Shown here in pieces: positions 43,831 to 56,200 of a DNA stretch of 64,000 bases. The notes below the pieces were generated by a model. The model was given only the letters and a program-made list of their open reading frames with translations, ran no database searches and was not told the DNA's origin. Position numbers and translations under genes: made by a program. Position 1 is the stretch's first letter. Each line of letters opens with the position of its first letter. The stretch spans positions 639,353-703,352 of the forward strand of contig CM031871.1 in assembly GCA_018697195.1 (NCBI GenBank). Reading direction: 5' to 3'. The stretch comes from Certhia americana (Eukaryota > Chordata > Aves > Passeriformes > Certhiidae).

Positions 43831-46800
43831 CTGAGGGAAAAAGAGAATCATTAGCCAGCATCCTACTGGCACAGCTCCCCGAGGAGACTGCAGAGAGGAG
43901 AGGAGCAGTCACAGCTCTCTGCCTGACAGAACAAATGCACTCTGTTCGCTGGCTGCTGTGAGAGTGGGGCAAGCAGAAACTGTGACATGACCCCTCCCAA
44001 ACACACTCATCTCCAGAGCTCTGCAGGGACTGACATCCCCTTCTGGTCCAACCTCTAGAGCACTACAGGGAAACCAGCTGGCCACAGGCAATTCAGAACT
44101 AGGCCATCACTCAAGGAATAACCCGGGACAGCTAAAAGCCTGGCTGCGGCTCCCAGTGTTGCAGCACTCACCATTTCAGCAATGTAGTTGTGGAGCTGCT
44201 GGTTCATGTAGTTCAAAGTGGTGTTAAAGACACGGTGTAGAAGGGAGGGCACTGTATTCACAATTTTCTTAGTCAAGAGCATTGCTAGCACCAACATGGC
44301 CTTTTCTTGTTCCATGTCTGAGGGGATGGATCGTGTAAGCTCTCTCACTACCCTGGACAGGTGCAGGGTTATCTCCTGTATGGAAGGAAGAGAGGGATAT
44401 CAGTACAACAACGGGCAGAAAGGGGTCTCAGCACAGCCTCCCAGGACTGTGCTAATAACTGATGTGCTTGTAACACTCCACAAGATGCTGTTCCCCTTCC
44501 TCCCAGCCTTTGCAGTCAGCTTGTTAGATAAAAAAAAAAAACCCTAAAAACACTATGGCCCTTGATCCAGATGTAGATCTAATCCTTAGACAGCCTTCTT
44601 TTTCCTTTTTAACACAAGAGACCTCAAACTCTACTTCTCTTGCACAGCAGCAGGCATGTTAGAACCTGGGCCAACTGTATCTAAGAAGAGGCCACCCCAT
44701 TAGGTCACTCAGCCAGGGCTAAACCCACTGCTACTCCCAAAATTGTGCCTACAAGCACACTTAAGAGCACCAGAAAAGGGTCTCATGACTTGCTGTCTCT
44801 TCAGTGCTCAGTAACAAGCACAAATTAAGTTCCTGTCACTAACCTGCTCAATTTTTACCCACACGATGATCAGCAGATATACAGGCACCAAAGCCCAAAG
44901 ATCTTAAGTACTAAAACTAAGCCTCAGCCATACCATTCCTTTCCCAAGATAAGCCATTGGCCATCAAAAGAAGGACAAAATGCCTCAAAGTCAGTCCTTT
45001 TCCACAACCACCATTTCACCATCTGCAGAAAGGAGATGAGCCCAAGGAACCAAATTTACATACACATTGACTTCTGACACAGAATCTCCTCTAACAAATC
45101 TTCAAAGGTAAGTGTTTGGGATGAATTTTAAGATGCCTTCAAAGTCACAGCTGGAAGGGTGCAGAATATTTGGAAAGAGAACTGCTTATCAGGCTACTTT
45201 TCACTCACCTCTCTAGACAGATTCTCATTCAGGAAGTGCTGCACTAGGTCATTTACTACTCTTCCTTGGATTTCTTTATCAAACTGATCTCCAATCTCAG
45301 CAAGCTGAGCAGCAATGATCCGGATAACATCTTCATTTGTTGAAGCCAACCCTTCCAACACAAAGAGCACTATTTAGTTCGCAGGCTCTAATCGACCAGG
45401 TTCAGTACATGTCACAGCATTTTGCTCATCTCCATTAGCAACCTCCTTCCCACACCGAGTATATTCATGACAGGTCTAAGCACAATTTCTTTAAGCACTC
45501 AGGCTGCTTACCAGTAATAGTGGCAAACAGGGGTTTTTATCTGTAGTTTAGGTAAAGCTTGGCCTCACCCTGCCCAAAAAAACCCACTGCAGGACATCTT
45601 AGAACATCTCCAACCAAAATTCGAACAGGACAGTTACAGCAAACATCATGCCCAGAAAGGGGAATTGAGAAGCTGTGCATGACCTTGAAGGTCTCTTTCA
45701 ACCTAACAGTTCTAGAACTCAAGTGACTTGTCAGGACTTGTCTCTTAAGAACCATCTAAAATACAGCACCTCATAGAATAGTTGGAGTTGGAAGGGACCT
45801 TAAAAGGCCATCTCATTCAAACCCCCTGCAATAAGCAGGGACATCTTCAAGTAGATTAGATTGCTCAAATCCCCAGGCAAACTGACCTTGAATGTTTCCA
45901 GGGGTGGGGCCTCCATCACCTCTTTGGGCAACCTTCAACAGTGTTTTACCACCCTCATTGTAAAAATCTTCCTTACCTCTAGTCTGAATCTGTCCTTTTT
46001 CAGCTGAGAATCTTACATCTTGTCCTACCTGCTTTTGGCATGAGACCTATGCAAATTTGCATGAGAGAGGGCTATTTACTTTAGCAGTTCCTCCTCACCC
46101 TTCTTCAGTTGAGGTCAATGTGCCAGCTGACACACCCTGGGCAAGGGGCAGTAGCAGCCCTGCAGATGGCTAGCAAAGCAGGAACTGGACCAAAAGCTAC
46201 TTGAGGAACAGTTTCCACCAGACTGGTAGAGCAGGAAGGGATTCATCCAGTACCAGAATTCAAGTTGTTCCAAGATCCTAGCCCAAGTATTGATACTGCC
46301 TGAGGAGCAGCATGAGGCCTAACTTGACTGCTTAGTATCACACTTCTTGAGGGCAGCTATCACCAATACCAGCTTTGTGCCCTTGTCTGATGTGCTGCAG
46401 ACAAAACCCAGCAATACTTGCTCTAGATATCCATGGAGAGAGAAAGTACTAAGCACCAGCTAACCTAAGGGTTAAATTCCCAACCAATACCACCATCAGC
46501 CACACAGTGAAGTTTCTAAATAGAGAAAACATTACTCCTCTGAAAAAGAAACAAAGACAGGGTATGGGGAAAGAATACCACCATGTTCAGAGAGAGATGT
46601 GGGATGGAGAAAAGCCTGCTCACCTAGCTTACCATTCTGGAAGTGGCCACTCCGATTGCCATCAGTCTGAAGCTCATCATCATCATTTCCCTGGAGCAAC
46701 ATAATCTGCTGGCTTTGCAGGGAATGCAGCTGGTCTCTGAACTTACAGTCAGAGGATGCCTCCAGGAAGGTGAACAGCAGTGCATGTTCCATTTGAAGAG

Positions 46801-48656
46801 ATCCATTGATCTGAAACATAAGGAAATCACTGTTAAGCCCATGCCTAGAAAATGTCCTACTCAAAATATCTAGGCATGCACCATTTTCCGAACCTGAACA
46901 CATCTCTGTGCCTCCGCTGGGCACCCTGAACAGCATCAACCAGGGAGTCTACAAGGCCTCAGCAGATGAAGACTGACTCCTGGATGTGGACCCACACAGG
47001 ACTGTCCCATGGTGAATGACAGAAGGCTCTGCTCTTACAAACTTGTGTTGAAAACCTAGTTCACCTTCTCACATTTCCAGCTGTGGCAATGGCAGCAACC
47101 CCTATCTGAGCTCCTCTTTTGAAACATGTGTGTATTCAGCGAAAAACATCCATCTCCCTTACTCAGACATCTGTTTAGAAGCAGTTTACCCCTGTATTTG
47201 GGAATTGGGCATTTTCCTTGCTGTGCATAAAGAAGGCAGCAGCTCCCCACTTCCATATAATCAGAGCAGAGCAGTAACAAGGTGGGAAATGGAGATAAGA
47301 GCATAAGCCTGCAAAACCCCCCAAGGTTCACATTTCTTCTCCCTCTTCAAAGGAACCTCAACCAGCTCCATAATAAACCTGATGTTAGCTCCTTGTAGAG
47401 AGCCAAGCAGATGCTCACAAGAGAAGTGACATGAGATGGCAGATGACTGCAACTTCCAGTAGCATATTCACCCCTAGCATGTGCTGTCTCCAGGGCCACA
47501 CAACCTCCAGCCTTCAAGCAAGGAAGCACAGAGTTCCAAATTAATTAGGTTGAGGAGGTGCATGAGGCAGACAGACTGATGGAAGCAAGAGGCCCCACTG
47601 GAACACCAGGCCTCATAACCAACTAAGGCCTCCAGAAAACCAGGAGATTTTCCAAACAAGTGTGGTTAAACAGGTAAGAGAGCAGGATGAGGAATAAGCA
47701 CAGAAATAAATAAATAAAATCCTTACTCTGGTATGCAGATGGTCTGCCTATAAGAAAATACTTAGGCTTAATTTTATCTAGGGAGAAGTAAAATTGTTAA
47801 AGAAGAATGGTTTGTTATGCCAACAACATGCAACCAGGATGAACCTGGTAACTGAAAGGGAGTTCTGGGGAGTGGAACCTTGCAAAGCCTCAACATAATC
47901 GTACCTGACTGGGCAGACAAAAGGAGGAACAAAGTCAACAAAAGGCAGGGTTCAGAAATGGAAACAAATGGAAAATAAAGTATATAATTAGTCAGAAATG
48001 AACAGAAAGCACATCTCCCATGATCTGAGCATGCATGCTTACAGATGGTAGTGCAGGTCACTTGGTGACCTGAGCTAAATGGGGCACCAGTGGCAATCCC
48101 CTTTAATAACCTGCTGGACTGGTCATTTAGTTTATCACTTATACATTTTTTAATCATATTATGTTCAAGAGGCTTGTGGGAGGGCAGAGTAGGGGGTTAG
48201 AATTGTATCCTAACATGAGCTGGGCTGGGGGAGGATGACAGATATTTCAGTTACAGTTCAATGTGTAAGATTTAAGTGTGCTAACTAACAGAATAATTGC
48301 GTTTAACATTGCACAAACCAATGCAATACATTGATCACAGGGCTGTGACCATTCTTTTATTAGTTTTAGCAGTTTGTAGCTTTATCAATAAACACTGTAG
48401 TCTCTTACATAGCTACATCTCCAGCCTGAAGTCTCAAGGGGAAGTGGCACACTGAGAGCTACAAGGAAGCAGCTTGCAACCTAACTGGTTCCATCCACTT
48501 CCCTGTATTCAGAGCAGCGCCAGAAACATTGCATTGAACAGAAATTCTGTGAAGTCCAAGAAGGACACAAGCCAACACTGAGACTTATCCCCACCAGAGA
48601 ACCACTGTACACTGTGAACAGTGACTTCAGACATGTTTGACTCTAACCTGTTCCAT
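43816..48656 (-). CDS. BID: BH3-interacting domain death agonist (BID), spliced CDS
   Basis: Minus-strand exons 48656-48648, 46810-46633, 45351-45209 and 44375-44172 join in phase into 178 residues (human BID has 195); only the last few residues are uncertain. BID is a cytosolic BH3-only protein. Caspase-8 cuts it, and the C-terminal fragment is N-myristoylated, moves to mitochondria and activates BAX/BAK. The caspase-8 site LQTD is at 50-53, followed by GNRSGHF, so G54 is the new N-terminus for myristoylation. The BH3 core IIAAQLAEIGDQF is at 74-86 with the invariant L79, G83 and D84. The central hydrophobic helix lies in AMLVLAMLLTKKIV (136-149), and the match to human EKEKTMLVLALLLAKK-type sequence is clear. 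Position next to BCL2L13 and on the opposite strand agrees with the human order. Confidence 0.93.
44172..44375 (-). CDS. BID: BID exon encoding helices 5-8
   Basis: The acceptor is ttccatacag|GAGATA and the donor GAAATG|GTGAGTG, 68 codons, phase 0 at both ends. It reads EITLHLSRVVRELTRSIPSD, then MEQEKAMLVLAMLLTKKIVN, then TVPSLLHRVFNTTLNYMNQQ and LHNYIAEM. The PSDMEQEKAMLVLAMLL stretch corresponds to human PRDMEKEKTMLVLALLL. Read-through of the donor stays open for 38 more codons before a stop, but that tail has no resemblance to BID. Confidence 0.95.
45209..45351 (-). CDS. BID: BID exon with the BH3 domain
   Basis: The acceptor is gtgttggaag|GGTTGG and the donor AGAGAG|GTGAGTG. It enters in phase 1 and leaves in phase 0. 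It reads (G)LASTNEDVIRIIAAQLAEI, then GDQFDKEIQGRVVNDLVQHF and LNENLSRE, residues 63-110. The BH3 has the L-x(3)-G-D pattern. The acceptor has a modest pyrimidine tract, but phase and homology fix it. Confidence 0.93.
45640..45725 (+). mobile_element. possible CR1 3'-end remnant (forward)
   Basis: The phrase gaccttgaaggtctctttca then acctaacagttctagaactc resembles the last 50 bp of CR1 in forward orientation. It is short and diverged. It sits tail to tail with the reverse CR1 that begins at about 45772. Confidence 0.35.
45772..46080 (-). mobile_element. CR1 LINE fragment (reverse orientation)
   Basis: The plus strand opens with tcatagaatagttggagttg and gaagggaccttaaaaggcc, the reverse complement of a CR1 3' end. 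It continues with gtttccaggggtggggcctc, catcacctctttgggcaacc and the aaaaatcttccttacctcta segment. It lies in the BID intron between the BH3 exon and the caspase-site exon. Confidence 0.9.
46633..46810 (-). CDS. BID: BID exon with the caspase-8 cleavage loop
   Basis: The acceptor is ttatgtttcag|ATCAAT and the donor CAGAATG|GTAAGC. It enters in phase 0 and leaves in phase 1. It reads INGSLQMEHALLFTFLEASS, then DCKFRDQLHSLQSQQIMLLQ and GNDDDELQTDGNRSGHFQN, residues 4-62. The DELQTDGNRS motif is shared with human BID and carries the caspase-8 site. A run of three aspartates precedes it. Confidence 0.94.
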
Positions 48657-48716
48657 GATGGATTCAGGGACAGAGCAGCTCGAGTCACCCCCTGCTTCAG
48701 ACCAGAAATCCTCGTC
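48648..48716 (-). CDS. BID: BID start-codon exon
   Basis: The acceptor is tcctttcacag|GACGAG and the donor GAACAG|GTTAGAG. The exon carries 60 nt of 5' UTR and then ATG GAA CAG (48656-48648), giving MEQ; human begins MDCE before the same NGS(S)L sequence. The frame upstream of the ATG is open through this exon (DEDFWSEAGGDSSCSVPESI) but has no ATG. If spliced to the exon at 50103-50209 it meets an in-frame TGA, so MEQ is the best start. Confidence 0.88.
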
Positions 48717-50102
48717 CTGTGAAAGGATAAGAAAGAAAAGTGTGAAAGGCAAAAAAAAAATCCCATAAATCCACATCTTACAGCTGTACTTATGTGTCTG
48801 GCCATGTCTCAAATTTCCCTTTTAGTGATGCATATCCCTGTTTCTGGAGAGAACTGCCCATCACCAACCATAAGTCATGAAAAAGGGCTGAGGAAACCAC
48901 AACTGCCTCAGTGAAAAGGGCCCTGTGAATGAGAGGCACCAATCTCCTTCCTGCCATAGACATGTGCCAGACAATGGAGTGACACAACCTACAAACAGGG
49001 CTTTAAAGCCAAGAGCTGCTGTTGGGGAAGGGAGGGACAACCTTCAGTGGAGCCAGAGGCTGGAATGAAGACCAGGATGATCAGAGAGGAATTCCTGAGC
49101 ACCTCCTGAGAGCAGGTGGTCTGATGAGTCTACATTGCACAACAGAAGATTCTGAAATGAAAAACCCAGCTGACATTGCTACACATCTGAAGGGCTTTGA
49201 GTGTGCCGCTCCCCACCCTCCATGCAAGAGACCTACATGGATACTCAGGCTCATTTCAATGTTTCCCAACAAATATCTATGATGGGGAAGGCTGGATCAA
49301 GGTCCAGCAGAGGCTTCCAGTCACATGAGTAACTCTGCTAAGCCTGCAGGAAGGCTAGCAAGGAAGAAGGGAGAAAGCAGGACAGAGAGCAGGAGGAGAC
49401 AGTGAGGGAGAACACAGGGCACAGGGGAGCCTCCCTTCCTCCCTTCCAAAGGGGAGATGTAGGAGTACAGTGCTCCCTCCTCATCCTGCCAGGAACAATT
49501 GATGGGTGGATCAGAACCTTGCATTTGCTGCCTTAGACACAACAGTCCCACACATGCACACAGAACTCTCTGTGTTTGACTCTTGATGAGCAGGGCCTGG
49601 CTGAAAGTGGGCACTCCCTCTCTACCAAGCCTTATTTCACCCAGGGCAATAACCTGGTTGTTATGCAGGCACGTTCTAACCAAAAATGGGCTAGGAGCAC
49701 TAAGGAACCCAAACAAAAGGACTGCTAACTATCAAAGACCTGGGCTAGTGATAAATTACCCTATTTTCACAGTAACAACCCCTTATATCTGTGCTTCAAA
49801 TAACTAAGTGTGCTGATAGAAAAGAGGTAAGTGAAAGCAGAAAGAAATTCAAACTCTGAAGCAAACCACAGTCATATTTCAAGAAACCATGAATCTCCCA
49901 ACTTTCCAAAGGCTCTTAGAAATCCAGGACCAAAACTCAATCTCAAGTATGTCTGAAACACACAACAACTCACAGGAATCCTCTTAACCATAAGCTCTTC
50001 TTTTCATGGAATTATATCAGACTAACAGATACAACACAGGCTTATCCCTTGCTGCTTTGCATTTTCCTCTGTTCCATTCAAATCCCTGTTGCTGCTACTC
50101 AC
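48717..50102 (-). other. BID: BID 5' UTR intron
   Basis: This is a GT-AG intron between the candidate 5' UTR exon (50103-50209) and the start exon. I see nothing else in it. Confidence 0.6.
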
Positions 50103-50209
50103 CTCTACCCTAAGGAGTGTTCTGGGTTCAGAGAGTCCTTTGTCCTGTTCTTTGGGACCTGAAGGGTCTGAAACAGGTCAGGGTGACCTTTCTTCTGGGC
50201 TTGACTTCA
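50103..50209 (-). other. BID: candidate non-coding 5' UTR exon of BID
   Basis: The minus strand has a good acceptor (tgtttctcttccag|TGAAGT) and a consensus donor (GTAGAG|GTGAGTA) around 107 bp without any ATG. Spliced to the start exon it places a TGA in frame 38 codons before MEQ and no ATG between. It could also be an alternative first exon. Confidence 0.5.
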
Positions 50210-53200
50210 CTGGAAGAGAAACAGATGTTAATTCAGGTTAGAGAACTCAGAACGCTGTGATTAAAAGGAAAGTGGGGATTTAGAATTAAGTCTGTGGCAG
50301 GACATTGGCTTTGTGGAAACTTCTCAGGAGTTGTCCACACAAACAGAAGAGGAACAGATTGCTACAGCTCAGCCAGGTGCCTGCTGCACCTACAAATGTC
50401 AGTGGCTGTGCAGGGAGAAGACCTACAACACATGAGGGTGCTTCCCTTTTCTCAGGGATCAAATCAGCACTATGTAGATATAGACACTCCTCAGGCCAAG
50501 TCCACAAAAATAGACACTAAAAAAAAATCATCCATCATAGTTGCAAATAGCAATTTTGTCTACTCCTGAACATGAGCAGAGATAAAACAAGCACACAAAC
50601 AGAACAATGAAAAGTTCTACCACGCTCCAAAGTACTAATATGGCAAAAAATGAAGACAAGTGAGCCTCAACATGATAACTTCATGAACTGAATTTCCTAA
50701 ACCAAAGACTGACCACCCATGCAGTAAATGCCCCTGAAGGCAATACCTGCCTGCCCTCAGCTAAGAAAGTTCTGCTTGGATGGTCAAAAACACACCAGAG
50801 AAGAGGAAAAAGGATTTCTCTCACACCCCAAAATGGCTTTCTACTTCTACAATACAGGGGAAATTATTTTTTATTTTAGATAACTAGTAATTACAGGAAC
50901 ACCAAGTTTTACATAACTACTTTGAATCAATGCAAAGGGCTTCAATAGTCAGAAAGTTTCTCCTGAGAAGTCAAATTCCTTAATGGAGTCTCAAAATAAA
51001 ACCCCTCAAAAAACCAAACAACAACCCATCCCCCCAAAAAAAACCCCCAAACCACCACAAACCAAAAACAACAAAACAAGAAAGTCCCCTAAAGAACAGA
51101 CTCCAAACAGTCAAACATAATCATGCTGATACCACCCTTTTTTTTAATTATTAAGACTTTGGAATACTGGTAGTTTTAGATTCAGACTAGGACTGTTTCT
51201 GGTAGAGGAAAAAAGGTGGGTTAAATGGGTTAAAAAGAATCTTTAGTTGGAGAAGGAGAAAAAGATGCAAAACGGGTACAAACACCATCTGCACTCAGAT
51301 TCAAACTAGCAGCTAAGGCTGCTTTAGTGTTGCTGAAATCTTGGAATGAATTTTCACAGAATATGATATTTTAATTGAAGCACCAACTAATTTTAATATC
51401 TTATTCTTTTCCTACTTCAGTTCACTCATTAGACAAATGAGCTTTGTGAGAAGCTCATATTTCTTTGTGAGAAATGAGCTGCTTCTGAGAATGCCTTGAA
51501 GTGCTCAACATGTAAGACTACAACCAGTTTTTTAGACATGTTCTTTCTCTCTTAGAAAAAACCGAAGGGTGGACTTTAAGCACAAGTTTAAGACCCTTAA
51601 ATCAGTTCTACAGAATCAGTGTAGGGCATATTTATTCCAAATCAACATTGTATGGGATGCAGGACTGCGGAGAGGCATATGGTAAGAAAATTAGAATTAG
51701 AGAAGCACATCCACCAGCAGCCTGGCAGTGCAGTAGGAAAGACCTCATTCCTTCCACACACAGCAGTTTTCAAAGTGAATTCTGTGACTTTTCACAAGTG
51801 ACCTCTGTGGATGCTTCCTCCAAGGCAATCATGGCTCTTTAGATGGGGCTGAGTACACCCTGAGGGATGGTACTTACTGCTCTCCAACAACACAGCTCCT
51901 TCTGATCTTCTGTTTCTCCTTCTCATCTCCAAGTTGCACTATCCTTTAATCTCACAAGGAACTCACCAGAGGAGCTTTTCCCATCTGCAGTCCACCTATG
52001 AGGGATGGCATCATTGGAGACAAGAGCAAGCAGGGCCAGAACGCCCTGACTCCAGGTCTTCAGGAGAGATGGCACTGCAAGTTTGCAGAGTCGAAAATAG
52101 GGAGAAGCAGGACTGCAAGGCAATTGGCACTCCTTGCAGTGAGGGGCACTCCAAAGGAAAAGCCTCAAACAATGTAATACACTGTGGTCACCTGCTGGGG
52201 GAACTCCCTGCCACTCTCAGGGCTGCCACAGCAGCAGCAGGTCCCAGAACCCCTGCAGCAGTGCTAAGCCACTCTACAAATCAGTTTTCATCTCCACACT
52301 TTGTGCTACATCAAGACAGCTCAGAAAAGAAGCCAGCCCACAAACAGCGTCTCTGCTTACCATCACTTCCCCTCAGATTTTCATCTCTCCTCACAACTCA
52401 GCCTGGGAGTCACCACTCTCAGCTCCAGCAGACAGTCTGGTTAGGGAAACACACAGTTCAGCAGGGAAGCCACAGGCTTGTAGGACTGACTCCTTTAATA
52501 CAGTGTCTGATTCCAGACACCTCCCATACAAACACCAGACAGTGAGACTATCGGTCAATGGACCTGTTGTGTGAGCTGTCAAGATGTTTATGTCTCACGT
52601 TTGAGTTAGGAGCAATTAAAATCTCCAAATCAGAAACCACAATAAAGCATCAGTCACTGCAAAGCCAAAAACTTACAACCTAAGCATTGCTTCCCTGTAT
52701 GGCAGGGGAAAGGTAAGAACTTTGAGGGTTGCAGACAGGATGACATCATCATGGGAAGAAAGAAAACAATTTGTTTTATTTGTCCCTTCCTGGACCTGGT
52801 GGCCCTTACCTGTCCTGTAGGCAGTGTTTCATTGCTGAGCTACAGAGCTTTTTACAGAGCAAGGGCATCATTTTACAGGCAGGGAAACCAAGTATTTGAT
52901 ATGTCCTGACATTTTAAATCCACATATCAAACCATAACCACTCAGTTTTACTGTCTTCATGAGAACTTGCCACAGGCACAACTATTTTACATAACCAGTC
53001 ACACTGGAAAATAAAGAGAAACAGCATTACAGACTTAAGAAGTCCCTTACCTGAGGATATTCTGAGCTGTGCCACTGGTGTCTGCAGCACTTCAGGTCAG
53101 GAGAGTGTAAGCAAATACCACATCACAGAGCCCAAAGTCACCTAAAGGCCCACCACTCTGCAATGTAGCCCATAAACCAACAGGAACTAAACAGCCCAGG

Positions 53201-56200
53201 GAATGTGTCTCATTGGTGTGCAAAAACAGCAGTACTGAGATGAATAATTAGGATGTTGTCATTACCACAGGAAACCTGTCCCCATCTCTCCTTACTCTGC
53301 AAAGGATTTGCCAGCCTGTAACACTGTTTAGAATGCTCCAAGATTTTGCCTCATTTGAGGCTCACTCCTAAAGCAGAATTTGCTCCTAGGCTTTGGAAAG
53401 AAAGGCAGCATGATGGGAGAACAGAGCCATTGCAATGTATAAGCCAGGTGAAGGTCAGGCTCAAAAAGACCCTCTGGGCATGTATGGATGCACACACACA
53501 CAACTGTGAAACTGATAGTTTGGTACATCTGGTTAACGACAAAGCTATAGGCCTGGAGAGTGTTAGGACTTTCCCTGCCACAGGAAACACTGCTTCCAAA
53601 TTAAGGGTATTTTCCACCCATTTGCCTCTGAGGGAGGATGCAACATCAAGAGCTCAAACTGACAAGTCATGAGGAACATACTTGGAAATACCAGCAGCTC
53701 AGTAGCCCAGAGCAGGACACACCTCCTCCCCCAATCACTTGCAGCTTATTTGCTTGGCTCTTGGGAGGAATGCCCTGTTAGTCAGGAATCATGAGACTAC
53801 TTAAAATCCAACCAGGACAACCTCTCCCTGATAATCCTAAACAGGACAGCTGATTGCTTGAGGTTTAGAGCTTTTGTTTCTCTTCCTTTAAGCTTCGAAT
53901 TGCCTCCATCTTTAGGATGTAAATAATGCCATTACCAATCTTTCCAGCAAGGGAAAACAAAACCCAGTGCCAACACAAAGCCTTATACTTCTCATACCTT
54001 TGATGCAAAATATAAATGATGCTGAATACTTACTACTGCCTTAGCTGGGGCATTTTTACCTTTGCTTCTTTATGCTGCTTTAGTACAGAATTATTATCCC
54101 AGCCTGGACATCAAGCACTTTCAGCTGTGTATTTTGGCTTAGAAATACATTGTATTCTTTGTTTAAAGGGAGTTTATCTTCCTCTTTGGAAGAAAAACTT
54201 TATTAGAGACAATTCCAAAAAATGGGTGTCAGCTGACCTTTTTGATAGAAATTTATTTAAGTTCCTGAAGGTCTTTTGCCTGTTCATGATGACATGAATT
54301 GCAGCAATCTTCTGGTTATCAGGGCATTATTTTGACTTCTTAGGAAGAAAAACATCCAAAACCCTCATCAACCACCCTTCTCATTTGTCTCAAAAAAGCT
54401 CTGTCGACCAGCCCCCATGCAGCACATGAATGAGCAATAAAGAGCACTGCCACATTACTAATGCTCTTAAAAAAGAGATCGGCAGGAACTTTTCATCACT
54501 GTGGTTTTTGTATCACATCAGTGACAGAGGCAGCACAACTTGATTCCTTAGCAGCCAACCTACAGACAGAGCTGAGCTTAAACTGAGCAGGAAGCCTGCA
54601 GTTGGAATTTGATTTCAGCCAACTGCAGCTGGACCCAAACAGAATTTCCAAATCTCCATGTTTTGTGCATAGCCATGGCTAAGAGACAAGGGCAGGACTT
54701 GGATCTTGGCTAGCAGAATGCAGGCAGTTTCTTGGATCTGGCACTGGGTCAAGTTTTTCCCCTCTGGTGTTAAGCAAAGGAACTCCAACCCGGTAAGTTC
54801 ATCCTGCCTGCATTTCAGCTCCTCGGTAAGGTTAGGAAAATACTTCTATCTTTCCTTGGGACATGGTTGGAGGAAGCAGAGCAAACTGATGAAAAAGCAC
54901 TATCACCACTACCACACAAGACTTCTGCTCTTTACATGGCTGGCTTCCTGTTCAAAATCTAATTATTTCAGCCCAGCAGCTGCAACAGCCCCCTGCTACA
55001 CGTGCAAGCAGTTATGTTTGCCCCTTACAAATGATGGAAAAGGAAGAACTGAGGAATCACAGTTCCAGTGTTTTGACATTACCAAGGAAGGACAAACAGA
55101 TTGAGACAGTGCCAGTGCCCAACCAGAGAAATGCAAGACTTGCTTCTGGATTCAGAGCACGCCCCAACTGGGCCATGGGCATTGGACCCTTGCACTCTGG
55201 AAAAGCTGCCTTTACACTGGAGCAGCGACAAAGTGCTCGGTTCCTGCAGCAGACACAGTCTCAGCACTTGGCAACAGTGCTCTGAGAGTTGCAGCTGCCA
55301 CTCGGACAGGCTCTGCGTGCCAAGATCTCAGAAAGTGGGACTGGATACAAGAACTGCCATGCCATCTACAGGACAAGAGAATCGTCCTGATTTTAGTTTT
55401 AACACTACTGTTCTATGCCAGCATGAGCACGGACCAGCCATCAGTCAGAAAACCAGGAATGCCACATCATTTTATCACAGCTGATACCAACAGTAAAGAG
55501 GAATGTAAATCTGTCTTTCATTTGCCTGATTGGCAAGTTAGATAAGCAAAGCAAGAAACTAGTCAGAAGAAATTAAAAAAAGAATTCCAAAAGGACAGCT
55601 TTATTGACACAGGTGGCCCCTAACAGTAGCATTCTCTGTGTCTTTCAGAGTAGGCAAGAACTCTCTTTCTAGACTGGCAAGCACTAAGAATATCTGCTGC
55701 ACTGCTTTCTGGAACAAACAGAAGCGGTAATGATGCTTCAGTATGAAGTTTAAATACTGGATCAGAGTGCCCCATTAGAAATTACATGTTCAAAGAACAA
55801 CACTTCAGCACTTTGGGAGCTCCCTGCTTAGGTAAAACCAGGGTGCTGATGCAACAGCCAGGATGGCACTCAAGGAGCTGCTACGCAATAATCCAGTGCA
55901 CCGGATAATTTACTGTCAAGGGAATTCTCACAGCTGGTATTCCCCAGAATGACTTCAGTGGAGCCTGCTCACCCTCCCAGACTCTGAACATTCATCATAA
56001 AAAGACCCAAAGCACTTCTAGAGGAAGGGGTACAAAGACAAACCTTCACAGCTGAATGCTCATGTGCTCTGAGAACACCCACAACCCTGTGCCAATATTT
56101 GACAGCTTTTGCAAAATATGAAAGTGAATTTTCAACGGGCTCCCTTCCTTCTAAACATCCAGTGTATCAGAGATGTAAACATCTTACACTACTCACTTCT

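Noticed and set aside
48629..48638. p53 half-site AGACATGTTT next to the BID start exon (another at 51535)
   Set aside because: Single half-sites without a partner are expected many times in 64 kb, although BID is a reported p53 target.
51934..52545. 203-codon plus-strand ORF in the long BID intron
   Set aside because: Ser/His/Gln-rich without recognisable domain, no clear splice partners on the plus strand and no promoter nearby.
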